Assembly (NCBI GenBank): GCA_002281535.1 | Contig: NCGD01000008.1 | Span: 62,001 to 126,000 of the forward strand | Reading direction: 5' to 3' | Length of the DNA stretch: 64,000 nucleotides | From: Sphingomonas sp. 28-63-12 | GTDB taxonomy: Bacteria > Pseudomonadota > Alphaproteobacteria > Sphingomonadales > Sphingomonadaceae | Part shown: positions 55,806-64,000 of the stretch, piece after piece | Numbering within the stretch: the first letter of the stretch is position 1 | Layout of the letters: every line of letters starts with the position of its first letter | Program-made: the position numbers and the translations under genes | Notes under the pieces: model-generated | Told to the model about the DNA's origin: nothing | Seen by the model: only the letters and a program-made list of their open reading frames with translations | Database searches by the model: none

Positions 55806-57043
55806 GCTGCCATCCCCATATCGACGCGCTCGACAAGGAAGCTGACGCTCGTGGTGGTCGAACCCCCGATATTGAGCGTCTGCACCCGCCGGGCGCCTTC
55901 GACCTGATAGGCACCGGCGCCGCCGGTCACCTGCTTATAGCCGTCGAGCAGCATCCGCACCCCGGTCGCACCGACCGGATGGCCAAGTCCGATCAGCCCC
56001 CCCGACGGGTTGACCGGCAGCGCGCCGCCCATCTCGATCGTGCCGTCCTCGATCGCGCGCCAGCTTTCGCCCGGCGCGGTGATGCCGAGATGGTCGATTT
56101 CCATATATTCGCTCGAGGTGAAGCAATCATGCGTCTCGATGGCATCGATCTGGGCGATATCGGTAACGCCGGCGCGGGCGCGCGCATCCAGCACCGCGCG
56201 GCGAACCTGGGGGAAGACATAGGGCTGACCGGCGCTGTCGGCGATCTTGCGGGCATAGCTGATCGGCGCCGAGCGGTGCCCCCAGCCGCTGATCCGCGCC
56301 AGGCTCGCCAGCGGGATGCCGCGCCGGGCGGCATAAGCGGCGGCGCGCGCGGGCGAGGCCAGGAAAACCACGGCGCTGCCATCGGTCACCTGTCCGCAAT
56401 CCATCTTGCGGATCCGTCCTTCGACGATCGGGTTGGCGGCATCATCGTCAGTGAAGCTTTCGGGTGAGAAGCTGTAGCCGCGCGTCTGGGCATTGGGATT
56501 GCGCCTGGCGTTGGCGAAGTTGATTTCGGCGATGCGGCGCAGATGCGCGGGGTTCAGCCCGTGGCGACGATCATATTCCTCGGCAAGATCGGAAAAGGCG
56601 CGCGGCCACACGAAATCGGCGTCGCCAAACTCATGGCCCGACCAGGCCGCCGCACCCAGATGCTGTGCGGCGATCCGCCCGGGCACGTTGCGCATCTGCT
56701 CAATGCCGATGACACAGGCAAGGTCATAGCGCCCCGCTTCGATCTCGGCGGTCGCCGCCAGGATGGCGACGCTGCCCGATGCGCACGCCGCCTCGTGGCG
56801 CGCGGTCGGCAAGCCGTCAAAGGCCGCATCGGCCAGGCCGAAAAAGCCGCCGAGCAGCCCTTGTCCTGCAAATAATTCAGCAGTGAAATTGCCGACATGG
56901 CCGGTGTCGATCTCGGCGGCATCAAGGCTGGTCGCGGCGAGGCCAGCCTGAACGCACTGGCTGAAGGCATCGGCAATATCCAGCCCCTGCCGCTGCCAAT
57001 TGGCGGTGAAATCGCTCTGCCAGCCCCCCAGGATATAGACCAT
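55802..57043 (-). CDS. SCP-x/thiolase-like acetyl-CoA acyltransferase
   Basis: 413 residues from ATG 57043, with GGAGGG 6 bases before it. The acylated Cys87 lies in HEAACASGSVAILAAT and the C-terminal His in GLIGLGHPVGATG. The second catalytic Cys region of canonical thiolases (CxG) is replaced by NIGGSTTTSV, the pattern of SCP-x/lipid-transfer-type thiolases, which act on branched or sterol side chains. Coupled to the DUF1295 gene that follows. It is divergent from the halogenase-fold gene. Confidence 0.9.
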   Translation of the reverse strand: MVYILGGWQSDFTANWQRQGLDIADAFSQCVQAGLAATSLDAAEIDTGHVGNFTAELFAGQGLLGGFFGLADAAFDGLPTARHEAACASGSVAILAATAEIEAGRYDLACVIGIEQMRNVPGRIAAQHLGAAAWSGHEFGDADFVWPRAFSDLAEEYDRRHGLNPAHLRRIAEINFANARRNPNAQTRGYSFSPESFTDDDAANPIVEGRIRKMDCGQVTDGSAVVFLASPARAAAYAARRGIPLASLARISGWGHRSAPISYARKIADSAGQPYVFPQVRRAVLDARARAGVTDIAQIDAIETHDCFTSSEYMEIDHLGITAPGESWRAIEDGTIEMGGALPVNPSGGLIGLGHPVGATGVRMLLDGYKQVTGGAGAYQVEGARRVQTLNIGGSTTTSVSFLVERVDMGMAA

Positions 57044-57186
57044 GAACTTGCCCTCCCCATGAAGCACGGTTGTTGCAACTTCGCCGCGCTTTGGCAATTC
57101 GCCATGCCGCGTTGGCAAGGCGATGGTTGCCTTGCCCTGCAAAGGATTGCATCATCGCCAAATCAAGGCGTTGGGAGCAACGGGCA

Positions 57187-58713
57187 ATGGCAAGGATCGA
57201 ACGGCTGGTGATCCTGGGCGGCGGCACTGCGGGCTGGATGACTGCTGCTGCCCTCGCCAAAACCTTTGGCCGCGCGATCGCCATTGAGCTGCTGGAATCG
57301 GACGCTATCGGTACTGTGGGCGTCGGTGAAGCGACAATCCCAACGATCCACTGGTTCAACCAGCTTGTCGGCCTTGATGAGGCCGATTTTGTCCGCGCCA
57401 CCAAGGCGAGCTTCAAGCTGGGCATCGAATTTGTCGATTGGGCGCGGCCTGGCCACCGCTATTTTCACCCCTTTGGCCGCTATGGCGTCGAGCTTGGCCC
57501 GGTGCCGTTCCACCAATGCTGGCTGCGGGCCGGCAGCGACGGCGCGAAGACGCCGCTTGCCGCCTATTCGCTGGCGACCGCGCTGGCCGCTGCCAACCGA
57601 TTTGCCAAGCCGGTGGATGATCCGGGATCGATCCTGTCGACATTGGGCTATGCCTATCATTTCGATGCGTCGCTCTATGCCGCCCATTTGCGGCAACGTG
57701 CCGAGGCAAACGGGGTTCGTCGCCACGAGGGCAGGGTCATCGCCATTGAGCGCGATCCCGACACCGGCTTCGTCACCGCGCTGACCAGCGATCGCGGCGA
57801 TCGGCTGGCGGGGGATTTGTTCGTCGATTGCTCCGGGTTTCGCTCGCTGCTGATCGGCAACGAACTTGGTGCCGCGTTCGAGGACTGGTCGGCCTGGTTA
57901 CCCTGCGACAGCGCCGTGGCCGTGCCCTGCGCTCGAGCTGCCGAGACGACGCCCTTCACCCGATCGACGCTGCGCCCGGCTGGATGGCAATGGCGGATCC
58001 CGCTCCAGCACCGCACCGGCAATGGCTATGTCTATGCAAGCCGCTTTGTGTCGGACGATGAGGCGGCGGCGACATTGCTCGCCAATCTCGACGGCGAAGC
58101 GCTCGCCGATCCGCGCGTGCTGCGCTTCACCGCCGGCTTCCGGCGCGATAGCTGGACGAAGAATGTCGTCGCGATCGGGCTGTCGTCGGGCTTTCTCGAG
58201 CCGCTCGAATCGACCAGCATCCATTTGATCCAGAGCGGCATTGCCAAGCTGATCGCACTGTTTCCCGACCGGGCGTGCGACCCCGCGCTCGCGCGCCAGT
58301 TCAACGCGTTGTTCGGGCACGACATGGACGGGATCAGGGATTTCCTGATCCTCCATTACCATGCAACCAACGGCCATGATGCGCCGCTATGGCGGCGCTC
58401 GCGCGCAATGACATTGCCCGACAGCCTGGTCGAAAAGGAGGAACAATATCGCCGCACTGGCCGGCTGATGCTGTCGGGTGACGAGCTTTTCCGCGAGGCA
58501 AGCTGGCTGGCAGTGCTCAACGGCCAGGGGATTGTCGCGGCCGATCACAGCCCAGTCGCCGATACGCTCGACGGCGCTGCCAATCGTCACCAGCTTGATC
58601 AGCTCGCCGCAATCATCGCCCGCGCCGCGCCGACGCTGCCTAAACATGACGAGGCGATCGCGGCGCTGCTCGGGCAGGCCCCGCCGCGTGCCATGGCCCT
58701 CGCCCGCTCGTGA
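57187..58713 (+). CDS. Tryptophan-halogenase-fold flavoprotein
   Basis: 508 residues from ATG 57187. FAD motif GGGTAGW (11-17), GEATIP (48-52), Lys77 in ATKASFKLGIEF, the halogenase fingerprint WQWRIP (267-272) and SGFLEPLESTSIHLIQ (~335-349) are all intact. In sphingomonads and relatives this subfamily is found beside TonB receptors and DUF6445 genes and its substrate is not known; it need not be a tryptophan halogenase. The GTG of the next gene overlaps its stop by 4 bases. Confidence 0.93.
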   Translation: MARIERLVILGGGTAGWMTAAALAKTFGRAIAIELLESDAIGTVGVGEATIPTIHWFNQLVGLDEADFVRATKASFKLGIEFVDWARPGHRYFHPFGRYGVELGPVPFHQCWLRAGSDGAKTPLAAYSLATALAAANRFAKPVDDPGSILSTLGYAYHFDASLYAAHLRQRAEANGVRRHEGRVIAIERDPDTGFVTALTSDRGDRLAGDLFVDCSGFRSLLIGNELGAAFEDWSAWLPCDSAVAVPCARAAETTPFTRSTLRPAGWQWRIPLQHRTGNGYVYASRFVSDDEAAATLLANLDGEALADPRVLRFTAGFRRDSWTKNVVAIGLSSGFLEPLESTSIHLIQSGIAKLIALFPDRACDPALARQFNALFGHDMDGIRDFLILHYHATNGHDAPLWRRSRAMTLPDSLVEKEEQYRRTGRLMLSGDELFREASWLAVLNGQGIVAADHSPVADTLDGAANRHQLDQLAAIIARAAPTLPKHDEAIAALLGQAPPRAMALARS

Positions 58714-59384
58714 CACCACGCGTCACGGTCCACCATATCGGTGTGGAGGATGAACCCGTCGCCGTGATCGAGGATTTCGTGCCCGACCCGGCGGGCGTTC
58801 GGGCGGCGGCGATGACAGCGGCATTCGATACCGCCGGTGCGCATTATCCGGGCATCCGGGCAGCCGTGCCGCCCGACTATCTGCCGGCGATCCGGCCCGT
58901 GCTGGGCAAGGTGTTTCGCGAAGTCTTCGGCGTCACCGAAGCGGTATCGGTGATCGATATCCGCCTGTCGATCGTCACCGCAGCGCCGGACTCGCTCGCG
59001 CTCGAACAGCGCTTGCCCCATGTCGACGCACTCGAGCCGGGCCGGCTGGCGCTGGTGCATTTCCTTGGCGCTGGCGATGAGGACGGCACCGCCTTTTATC
59101 GCCACCGCACCACCGGCTTCGAGACGATCGACCGCAGCCGAAGCGCCGTCTATTTTGCGGCACTCAACGCGGATCTGCACCGCCATGGCCCGCCACCCCC
59201 GCGCTATCTGGCCGGGGACACTCCGATCTACGAGCGGATCGGGCAATTTGCCGGCTGCCGAAACCGGGCATTGGTGTACCGCGGCCGCCTGCTCCATTGT
59301 GGCCAGATCACGCCCGACCGGGTGCTCTCCACCGATCCTGGCCAGGGTCGGCTAACGGTCACCGGGTTTTTCGCCGCGCGATAG
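58710..59384 (+). CDS. DUF6445 family protein
   Basis: 224 residues from GTG 58710 (GTGA overlap with the halogenase-fold gene). The sequence fits the DUF6445 family, cupin-like proteins related to 2-oxoglutarate/Fe oxygenases: VVEDFV-type start (VIEDFVPDPAGVRAAAM), HYPGIRA, LPHVDALEPGRLALVHFLG, GTAFYRHRTTGFE and YRGRLLHCGQI. His and Asp residues in PHVDALEP could be metal ligands, together with the His in LLHCG. The reaction is unknown, but the coupling with the flavoenzyme suggests successive steps. Confidence 0.82.
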   Translation: MTPRVTVHHIGVEDEPVAVIEDFVPDPAGVRAAAMTAAFDTAGAHYPGIRAAVPPDYLPAIRPVLGKVFREVFGVTEAVSVIDIRLSIVTAAPDSLALEQRLPHVDALEPGRLALVHFLGAGDEDGTAFYRHRTTGFETIDRSRSAVYFAALNADLHRHGPPPPRYLAGDTPIYERIGQFAGCRNRALVYRGRLLHCGQITPDRVLSTDPGQGRLTVTGFFAAR

Positions 59385-59393
59385 CGGCGCCGG

Positions 59394-61421
59394 CTATCGA
59401 TGCCGTTTTGGCGCCTGGACCGCCAGATAGACCGTGCTCCACAATTGCGCTGCGTTAGATTCATCCACATCGGCCTTGCCCGCGCCGAAAGCGACTGGCT
59501 GGTACTGCCCGTCGCGATAACGCCATGACCATAATTCCGAACTCTGCAGCCCCCGTGTTGCCCTGATCACCCGCCACAGTGCCGCTTGCGCGCCAGCCAA
59601 CCGCGTCCGCACCGGCGCTGGCAGATCATGCCGTTTCAGCTGGCGCTCCAGTCCGGCGGCAAGCAAGGCCTGCTGCCAGGACCAGATCACCGCGCCATGA
59701 TAGGCGCCGGGCGTAAACCGCGCTTGCGCCTCGGCGCCGGCAAAGGCCGCATTGGCAACCAGCAGACCGGCATCAGTCATCAACCCCGCCGGAAAAGGGC
59801 GCATCAGCGCGGCAATGTCGCGATCCAGATCGGCCGGCGCCGGGTTGCCGAACAGCAGCGCAAAGCCCTCGTCCGAATTGATGATCGGCACGGCTTCTCC
59901 GGCTGCATCAATCGACAGCGCATGAAACCGGAGCGGGGCCCGCCCGAGCGCGGCGAGCGCGGCCGCCGGCGAGACGCCGAGCGTGCGGGCATATCCCCGG
60001 ATCGCCGACACGGCCTTCGCAGGCCCGATGGTGACGCGAAACAGCGGCGGTGCCTGGTCACGCCAGGTCGTTGCCATAGCGGCGGCACCGTCAAGCGCGG
60101 CGCGGTCCGCAGGCGTGAGATAGCGATCGAGCCGGCCCGATCGATAGAGCCGGTCGGCCGCCGCAAGCGCGGCGGGGACCAACGCCGCGTTGACATCATA
60201 GGGATAGATGCCGCGCCCCAGCCCCTCGTCGCTGTCGCGCCACTCGCCCGACATCCGCCCCGGCTTGATGGCGATCAGCGTCGCGGTCGACGGGGCGGCG
60301 GCGAAGTCGCGCGCCCTTTGCAGCACGAAGCGCACATTGCGCACCAGCAGCGTACCGATGGCGGCACGGTCGCCGGGCCGGGCGGCGCTGTCGATCATGG
60401 TGGCAAGGAACTCTGCCCCCCGATCCCGCGCGGGCCCTTCCAGATAGTCGGCGACGATCGGCGCAAGCATGTAATCATCGTCGATCATGCCGTAATCGAG
60501 TTCGGCTCCGTCACCCGGGCGGCCCGCTTTACGGTTCTGGATGACGGCGAATTCGCCAATGCCTTCCTCATGGGCGACTTCACCACCGGGCGACAGCCGC
60601 GCCAACACCGATCCGAGCCCGGCCTCAATCGCGGCGGGTTGCAGGACGGGCATCAGCAACCGCACCGACATCAGCGTATCGCGCCCGAAATAGGTGTTGA
60701 ACCGCCATGACCCGGCCAGGAATTTTTCGCGGTAACTCAGAAAGGCCAGCGCCTTGCGCGCTTCCGGATCGGGTGCGGCGCGCGGGTTCAGCAGCTGGCC
60801 GAGCGGCAGCGGTGTAAGCGGCGTATCGCCGGTGAGTGCTGTAATTTCGATGCGGATCCGCCCGGCCGCGCCAGCCATAATCGATCCGCGTTCGATCCGT
60901 CCCTCGATCACCCGCAGCGTCAGCGCATAGCCGGGTGCGCCGTCAATACGCGGGCGGCTGTATCGGATCGAGTCGGGCCCGATCTGGGCGTCGGCGGCGA
61001 CCTCGCCCGGGAATCGGCCGACCGCCTGATAGTCCCGGAGATAGCGGACGTTAGAAAGTACCGCCTGTTTGGGGGTCAACCGCGCCACATCGATGTGCGC
61101 CACCGCCGTGATGCCGTGCAGTGTGCCATCGGCGCTGTTAACCGGCTTCGGTGCCCGGTCGAGCGCCCAGGTCGCCGGGCGGCCGACTGGCGCGAACCAC
61201 AGACCGACCCCGCTATTACCCGCCGGAAAGGCGACGAGGATGCGCGGATCGATCCCCGATCGCAGGAGCAGATGCGCCGCCACCGTGCCGTCACGGACAA
61301 AGGCGTTGAGATTTTGCCCCTCGACCAGCTGAAAATGCAGTTCGGGGGATGACGCGGGCGCCGCACCAAGCGAAAGCGCCCCAGCCGCCAGAGCGGCGGC
61401 CAGTGTCAACGTGCGGGCCAT
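59394..61421 (-). CDS. Secreted (alpha/alpha)6-barrel glycosidase, GH63/amyloglucosidase-like
   Basis: 675 residues from ATG 61421. A signal peptide (TLTLAAALAAGALSLGAAPA) directs secretion. An N-terminal beta domain is followed by an (alpha/alpha)6 barrel with SWRFNTYFGRDTLMSVRLLMPVL, GGEVAHEEGIGEFAV, SGEWRDSDEGLGRGIYPYDVNAALVP and GAYHGAVIWSWQQALLAAGLERQL, motifs shared by amylo-alpha-1,6-glucosidases and MGH1-like glycosidases; acidic residues in FGRD, HEEG and WRDSDEG are candidate catalysts. The family is only loosely assigned. It begins 40 bases after the TonB-receptor stop and is likely cotranscribed, so it may trim the glycan that receptor imports. Confidence 0.72.
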   Translation of the reverse strand: MARTLTLAAALAAGALSLGAAPASSPELHFQLVEGQNLNAFVRDGTVAAHLLLRSGIDPRILVAFPAGNSGVGLWFAPVGRPATWALDRAPKPVNSADGTLHGITAVAHIDVARLTPKQAVLSNVRYLRDYQAVGRFPGEVAADAQIGPDSIRYSRPRIDGAPGYALTLRVIEGRIERGSIMAGAAGRIRIEITALTGDTPLTPLPLGQLLNPRAAPDPEARKALAFLSYREKFLAGSWRFNTYFGRDTLMSVRLLMPVLQPAAIEAGLGSVLARLSPGGEVAHEEGIGEFAVIQNRKAGRPGDGAELDYGMIDDDYMLAPIVADYLEGPARDRGAEFLATMIDSAARPGDRAAIGTLLVRNVRFVLQRARDFAAAPSTATLIAIKPGRMSGEWRDSDEGLGRGIYPYDVNAALVPAALAAADRLYRSGRLDRYLTPADRAALDGAAAMATTWRDQAPPLFRVTIGPAKAVSAIRGYARTLGVSPAAALAALGRAPLRFHALSIDAAGEAVPIINSDEGFALLFGNPAPADLDRDIAALMRPFPAGLMTDAGLLVANAAFAGAEAQARFTPGAYHGAVIWSWQQALLAAGLERQLKRHDLPAPVRTRLAGAQAALWRVIRATRGLQSSELWSWRYRDGQYQPVAFGAGKADVDESNAAQLWSTVYLAVQAPKRHR

Positions 61422-61461
61422 CGTCTCTCCTCTCGCGGCCCGAACCGGCCAGCTCAACCGG

Positions 61462-63941
61462 TCAGAATTTCAACGTCACCGATCCGCCATAGGTAGGCCC
61501 GGTGATTCCGCGCGCATAGAAAAATCCGGATGCGGCATTCTGCGTCTGGCCCTGGCGCGGATTGCCCTCGGTCAGGCCAAGCACATTGAAGACATTGTCC
61601 GCATTGAAACCAAGTTGCAGCCGATCGCTCAGGTTCAGATTGACGCCGAAACTGGTCACCCCATAGGCCGGCAGCGACACGCCATTGCCGGAATCAGCGA
61701 AAATATTGCCGATATATTTGTAGCGGCCATACACCTCGCCAACCTTGTGCGGCAGCGTGATCGTCGGCGTGATCGTGAACAGCGTCGCCGGGGTGCGTTC
61801 GGGGCGGTTGCCGTCAAAGCCCGGCTGCGCCACGCCGTTGAGCCGCAGATTGTTGAGAGTCGGGTTCTGGAACACGCCGAAGAAGTCGATCGAGAACCAG
61901 TCGATCGGCCGAATCAGCGCATCGACCTCGACCCCGGTGGTCCCCAGATCGGCGAGAAAGGTCGTCTGGATCGTGGGGTTCAGCGGATCGATGAAATTAT
62001 AGAATTGATTGCGGAAATTGGTGCGGAACACCGTCACCGAGGCATTGACCAGCCGGCGATATTTATACCGCACCCCGGCTTCATACAGCTCGATGCCGGT
62101 GGTTGGATTGACGCCATTGGTCTGGAAGCCATCGGCATAGCGCGCATAGACAGACAGGTTGTCGGTGAAGAGATAATTGGCGCCCACCGTCCAGGCAACA
62201 CGATCCTGGGTGCGGCGGGTGACGGTGTAGGTGCCATTAAAGGTCGAACCGACCGTCGGCACGACGGTGGCATTGATCAGCCCCGGCTGCACCGGCTGGT
62301 TGACCGCCGCGCTGTTGCCGTCGCGAAATTCGGCGCTGTCGCTTTCCCAGCGCAAACCAGCATCGAGATGGATGTGATCGCCGATCGCGAATTCGTCATT
62401 GGCGTACAGCGAGACCGAGCTGTCCTTGCTCTGGCGGATCCCCGCCCCCCAATTGCCATAGGAGATCTGGCCATTGTCGGTCAGCGTGCCGATCACATTG
62501 TTGGCGGCGTTGAGCGCCACGACATCGTAAATGTCGCTGTTGGTCTTGACGTCGTTGACCACCGCCGATGTCGCCGACTGGTTCTGGAACCGGCTGACAT
62601 CGTAATAGAGCACGCCTGCGGTCAGCGAATTGGTGAAGCCGTCGCCCTTATATTCCCAGCGCGCGCCGAAGTTCGATCCGAAATCATGGCCCGACTGGAA
62701 ATCATGGTTGAGCGTCGTTTGCTGCAGGAAGCCGTTGCCGTTGAGCGCGTTGAGCGCGGCGGCGTTGTTGGACGCGGTGACCACCCCAGTGCGCAGATTG
62801 CGAATGCCGAACCGCACCGTCGTCGGATAGGCCGCCTGCCCCGCCGCCAGCAGCCCCGCGATCGGTGACGCCGCGGGAACAGGCCGTTGAAATCATCGGT
62901 CAGCCCAAGATAGCGGGCCCGCGCGAATAGATCGATCGAATCGGACAGCGGCTTTTCGATATCGATCCGCAGCTGTTTGGTCTTGACGCGGACGCCCTGA
63001 TCATAGCGAAAATCGCGAAAGCCGTCGGCTTCGACAAAGGTCGATACCGGCACCGATATGCGCGCAAAGGCGCTGCCGCCGACATTGCCGAACTGGGTGT
63101 CGAGCCCGGGAATGCTGCTCGGCTTGCCATTGTTATACGCATAGGGCTGATCGGCATAATAGGCTGCCTTGATATCGCCGATCTTGCCTGTCAGCCGGAT
63201 ATAGCCGCCGCCGTCGAAGCGATATTCGAGCATCGCCTTCAGCCGATACCCGTCATAGCTGAACGGGTTGGTGCGGACTCCCGGATTGGTCTGGATATAG
63301 CCGCCGATGTTAAAGGCGAGCTTGTCGGTGAGCGGCGCCGAATAATAGAAATCACCGCGTCGCTGGCCATAATTATAGGCGGTAAAGCGTGCCAGGCCTT
63401 CGGATTTGTTGAAATTGGGCGTCCGCGACAGGAAGTTGATGGTCGCGCCAGCGCCATTCACCGTCAGCACGCCCGACGACCCGCCCTTGACCGCCTCGAG
63501 ACGATCGATCGTGATGTCGTTCGAAAAGAAGAAGTCGGCGCCACCACCACCATAGATGATCGGCAGCCCGTCTTCTTCGAGCTGGATGAAGCGCTGGCCG
63601 CCCCCCTGCAGGCCGCGCACCGAATAATTGTTGGACAGCTCGCCGGCGGTGCCCTCGACAAAGATCCCCGGCACCAATTCGAGCAGATCGGCAGTCGAAC
63701 GCGGCGCCTTGCGCTCGATATCGGCGGCAGTGGCATAGGTGATATCGGCAGAAGCGGTGATCAGCGCGCGGTTGCGCGAGGTTTGGCCGGTCACCACGAT
63801 ATCAGGGGTGGCTTCGTCATCGAGCGGGGCGGGGGTGGCGGTTGCCTGGTCGGCGGGATCAGCGCTCTGGGCAAAGGCTGGCGTTGCAAGACAGGCCGAC
63901 CCGGCGAGGAGAACGGCCCGAATGGTGATCCGCGAGTTCAT
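61462..63941 (-). pseudogene. TonB-dependent receptor, frameshifted
   Basis: The gene reads as two overlapping frames. The first, from ATG 63941 with a GGGAGG site, has a signal peptide (AVLLAGSACLATPAFAQ), a TonB-box-like PDIVVTGQT, the plug domain (LLELVPGIFVEGTAGELSNNYSVRGLQGG; AVKGGSSGVLTVNGAGATINF) and early barrel strands. After DDFNGLFP it turns into Arg-rich noise. The barrel resumes in the frame that ends at 61462, continuing AASPIAGLLAAG and finishing with SVTLKF, the C-terminal Phe. Adding one C to the CCC on the minus strand (G 62875-62877 on plus) restores FPAAS and one ~827-residue receptor. It is either a real inactivating deletion or a sequencing error. The downstream gene is the secreted glycosidase. 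Confidence 0.88.
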
Positions 63942-64000
63942 AAACCCTCCCAATGTGATTTCTCATTGTCACCCCGCCTTGAACGGCGGTGGCGATGGGG

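Noticed and set aside
61462-62817. Barrel half of the TonB receptor as an independent gene starting at 62817
   Set aside because: Its start would be inside a beta strand, with no signal peptide or ribosome site, and it continues the upstream plug exactly if one base is added.

Overview
The window is high-GC alphaproteobacterial DNA, most likely chromosomal and from a sphingomonad (Sphingomonas, Sphingopyxis or a relative). This is inferred from the housekeeping families (a 178-residue COQ7, UbiG, the rlmH-rsfS-nadD-proA string, the cpoB-tilS-ftsH string, EI-Ntr/PtsP) and from the accessory families (TonB receptor with a halogenase-fold protein and DUF6445, NodT-type efflux, carotenoid oxygenase, DUF3667, SCP-x-like thiolase). 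No rRNA, tRNA, CRISPR array, transposase or integrase was recognised.

Bases 1-6850 form an accessory locus with the parts of a lasso-peptide (RiPP) pathway arranged in an unusual way. The window opens inside the C-terminal half of an asparagine-synthetase-like cyclase. A 53-residue ORF (707-868, minus) has the layout of a lasso precursor: a W-x-x-P leader motif, Thr at -2, and Ser1...Glu9 in the proposed core. Farther along lie a lasso B2-type transglutaminase-like protease (4558-5055, minus) and, divergent from it, a peptide-exporter-like ABC transporter (5133-6848). Between precursor and protease sit three paralogous phage-tail-collar (Mdp-like) genes coupled to a GNAT acetyltransferase, a DUF6916 gene and a FrnE/DsbA-like oxidoreductase. 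No leader-binding B1/PqqD gene is visible; it may lie upstream of base 1.

Bases 6880-30006 are mostly core genome on the minus strand: DedA, a GT-C-like membrane protein with DUF2306, coq7-dsbB-ctpA, a degenerate-LytM EnvC-like protein with rlmH-rsfS-nadD-proA, ftsH (with a good terminator), tilS-cpoB, a RodZ-like protein, ptsP, a TonB-like protein, a nitronate-monooxygenase-like flavoprotein, and lysC divergent from ubiG. Many neighbours overlap by 1-4 bases, which suggests translational coupling.

Bases 30060-49930 carry envelope and transport functions: an autotransporter, an SDR, a two-gene osmoprotectant ABC importer whose permease and binding protein are fused, an operon with an ABC ATPase and a 1196-residue ABC-permease/M1-aminopeptidase fusion behind a YCF48-like protein and a tiny membrane protein, a ferritin-like/4Fe-4S/double-CDGSH fusion, and a complete RND efflux system.

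Bases 50042-63941 hold catabolic and nutrient-acquisition genes: a carotenoid-oxygenase family enzyme, a hemerythrin, a two-gene molybdenum hydroxylase, thiolase plus DUF1295, and finally a flavin halogenase-fold protein with DUF6445, facing a secreted (alpha/alpha)6 glycosidase and a TonB-dependent receptor. The receptor gene is broken by an apparent 1-base deletion near 62875.
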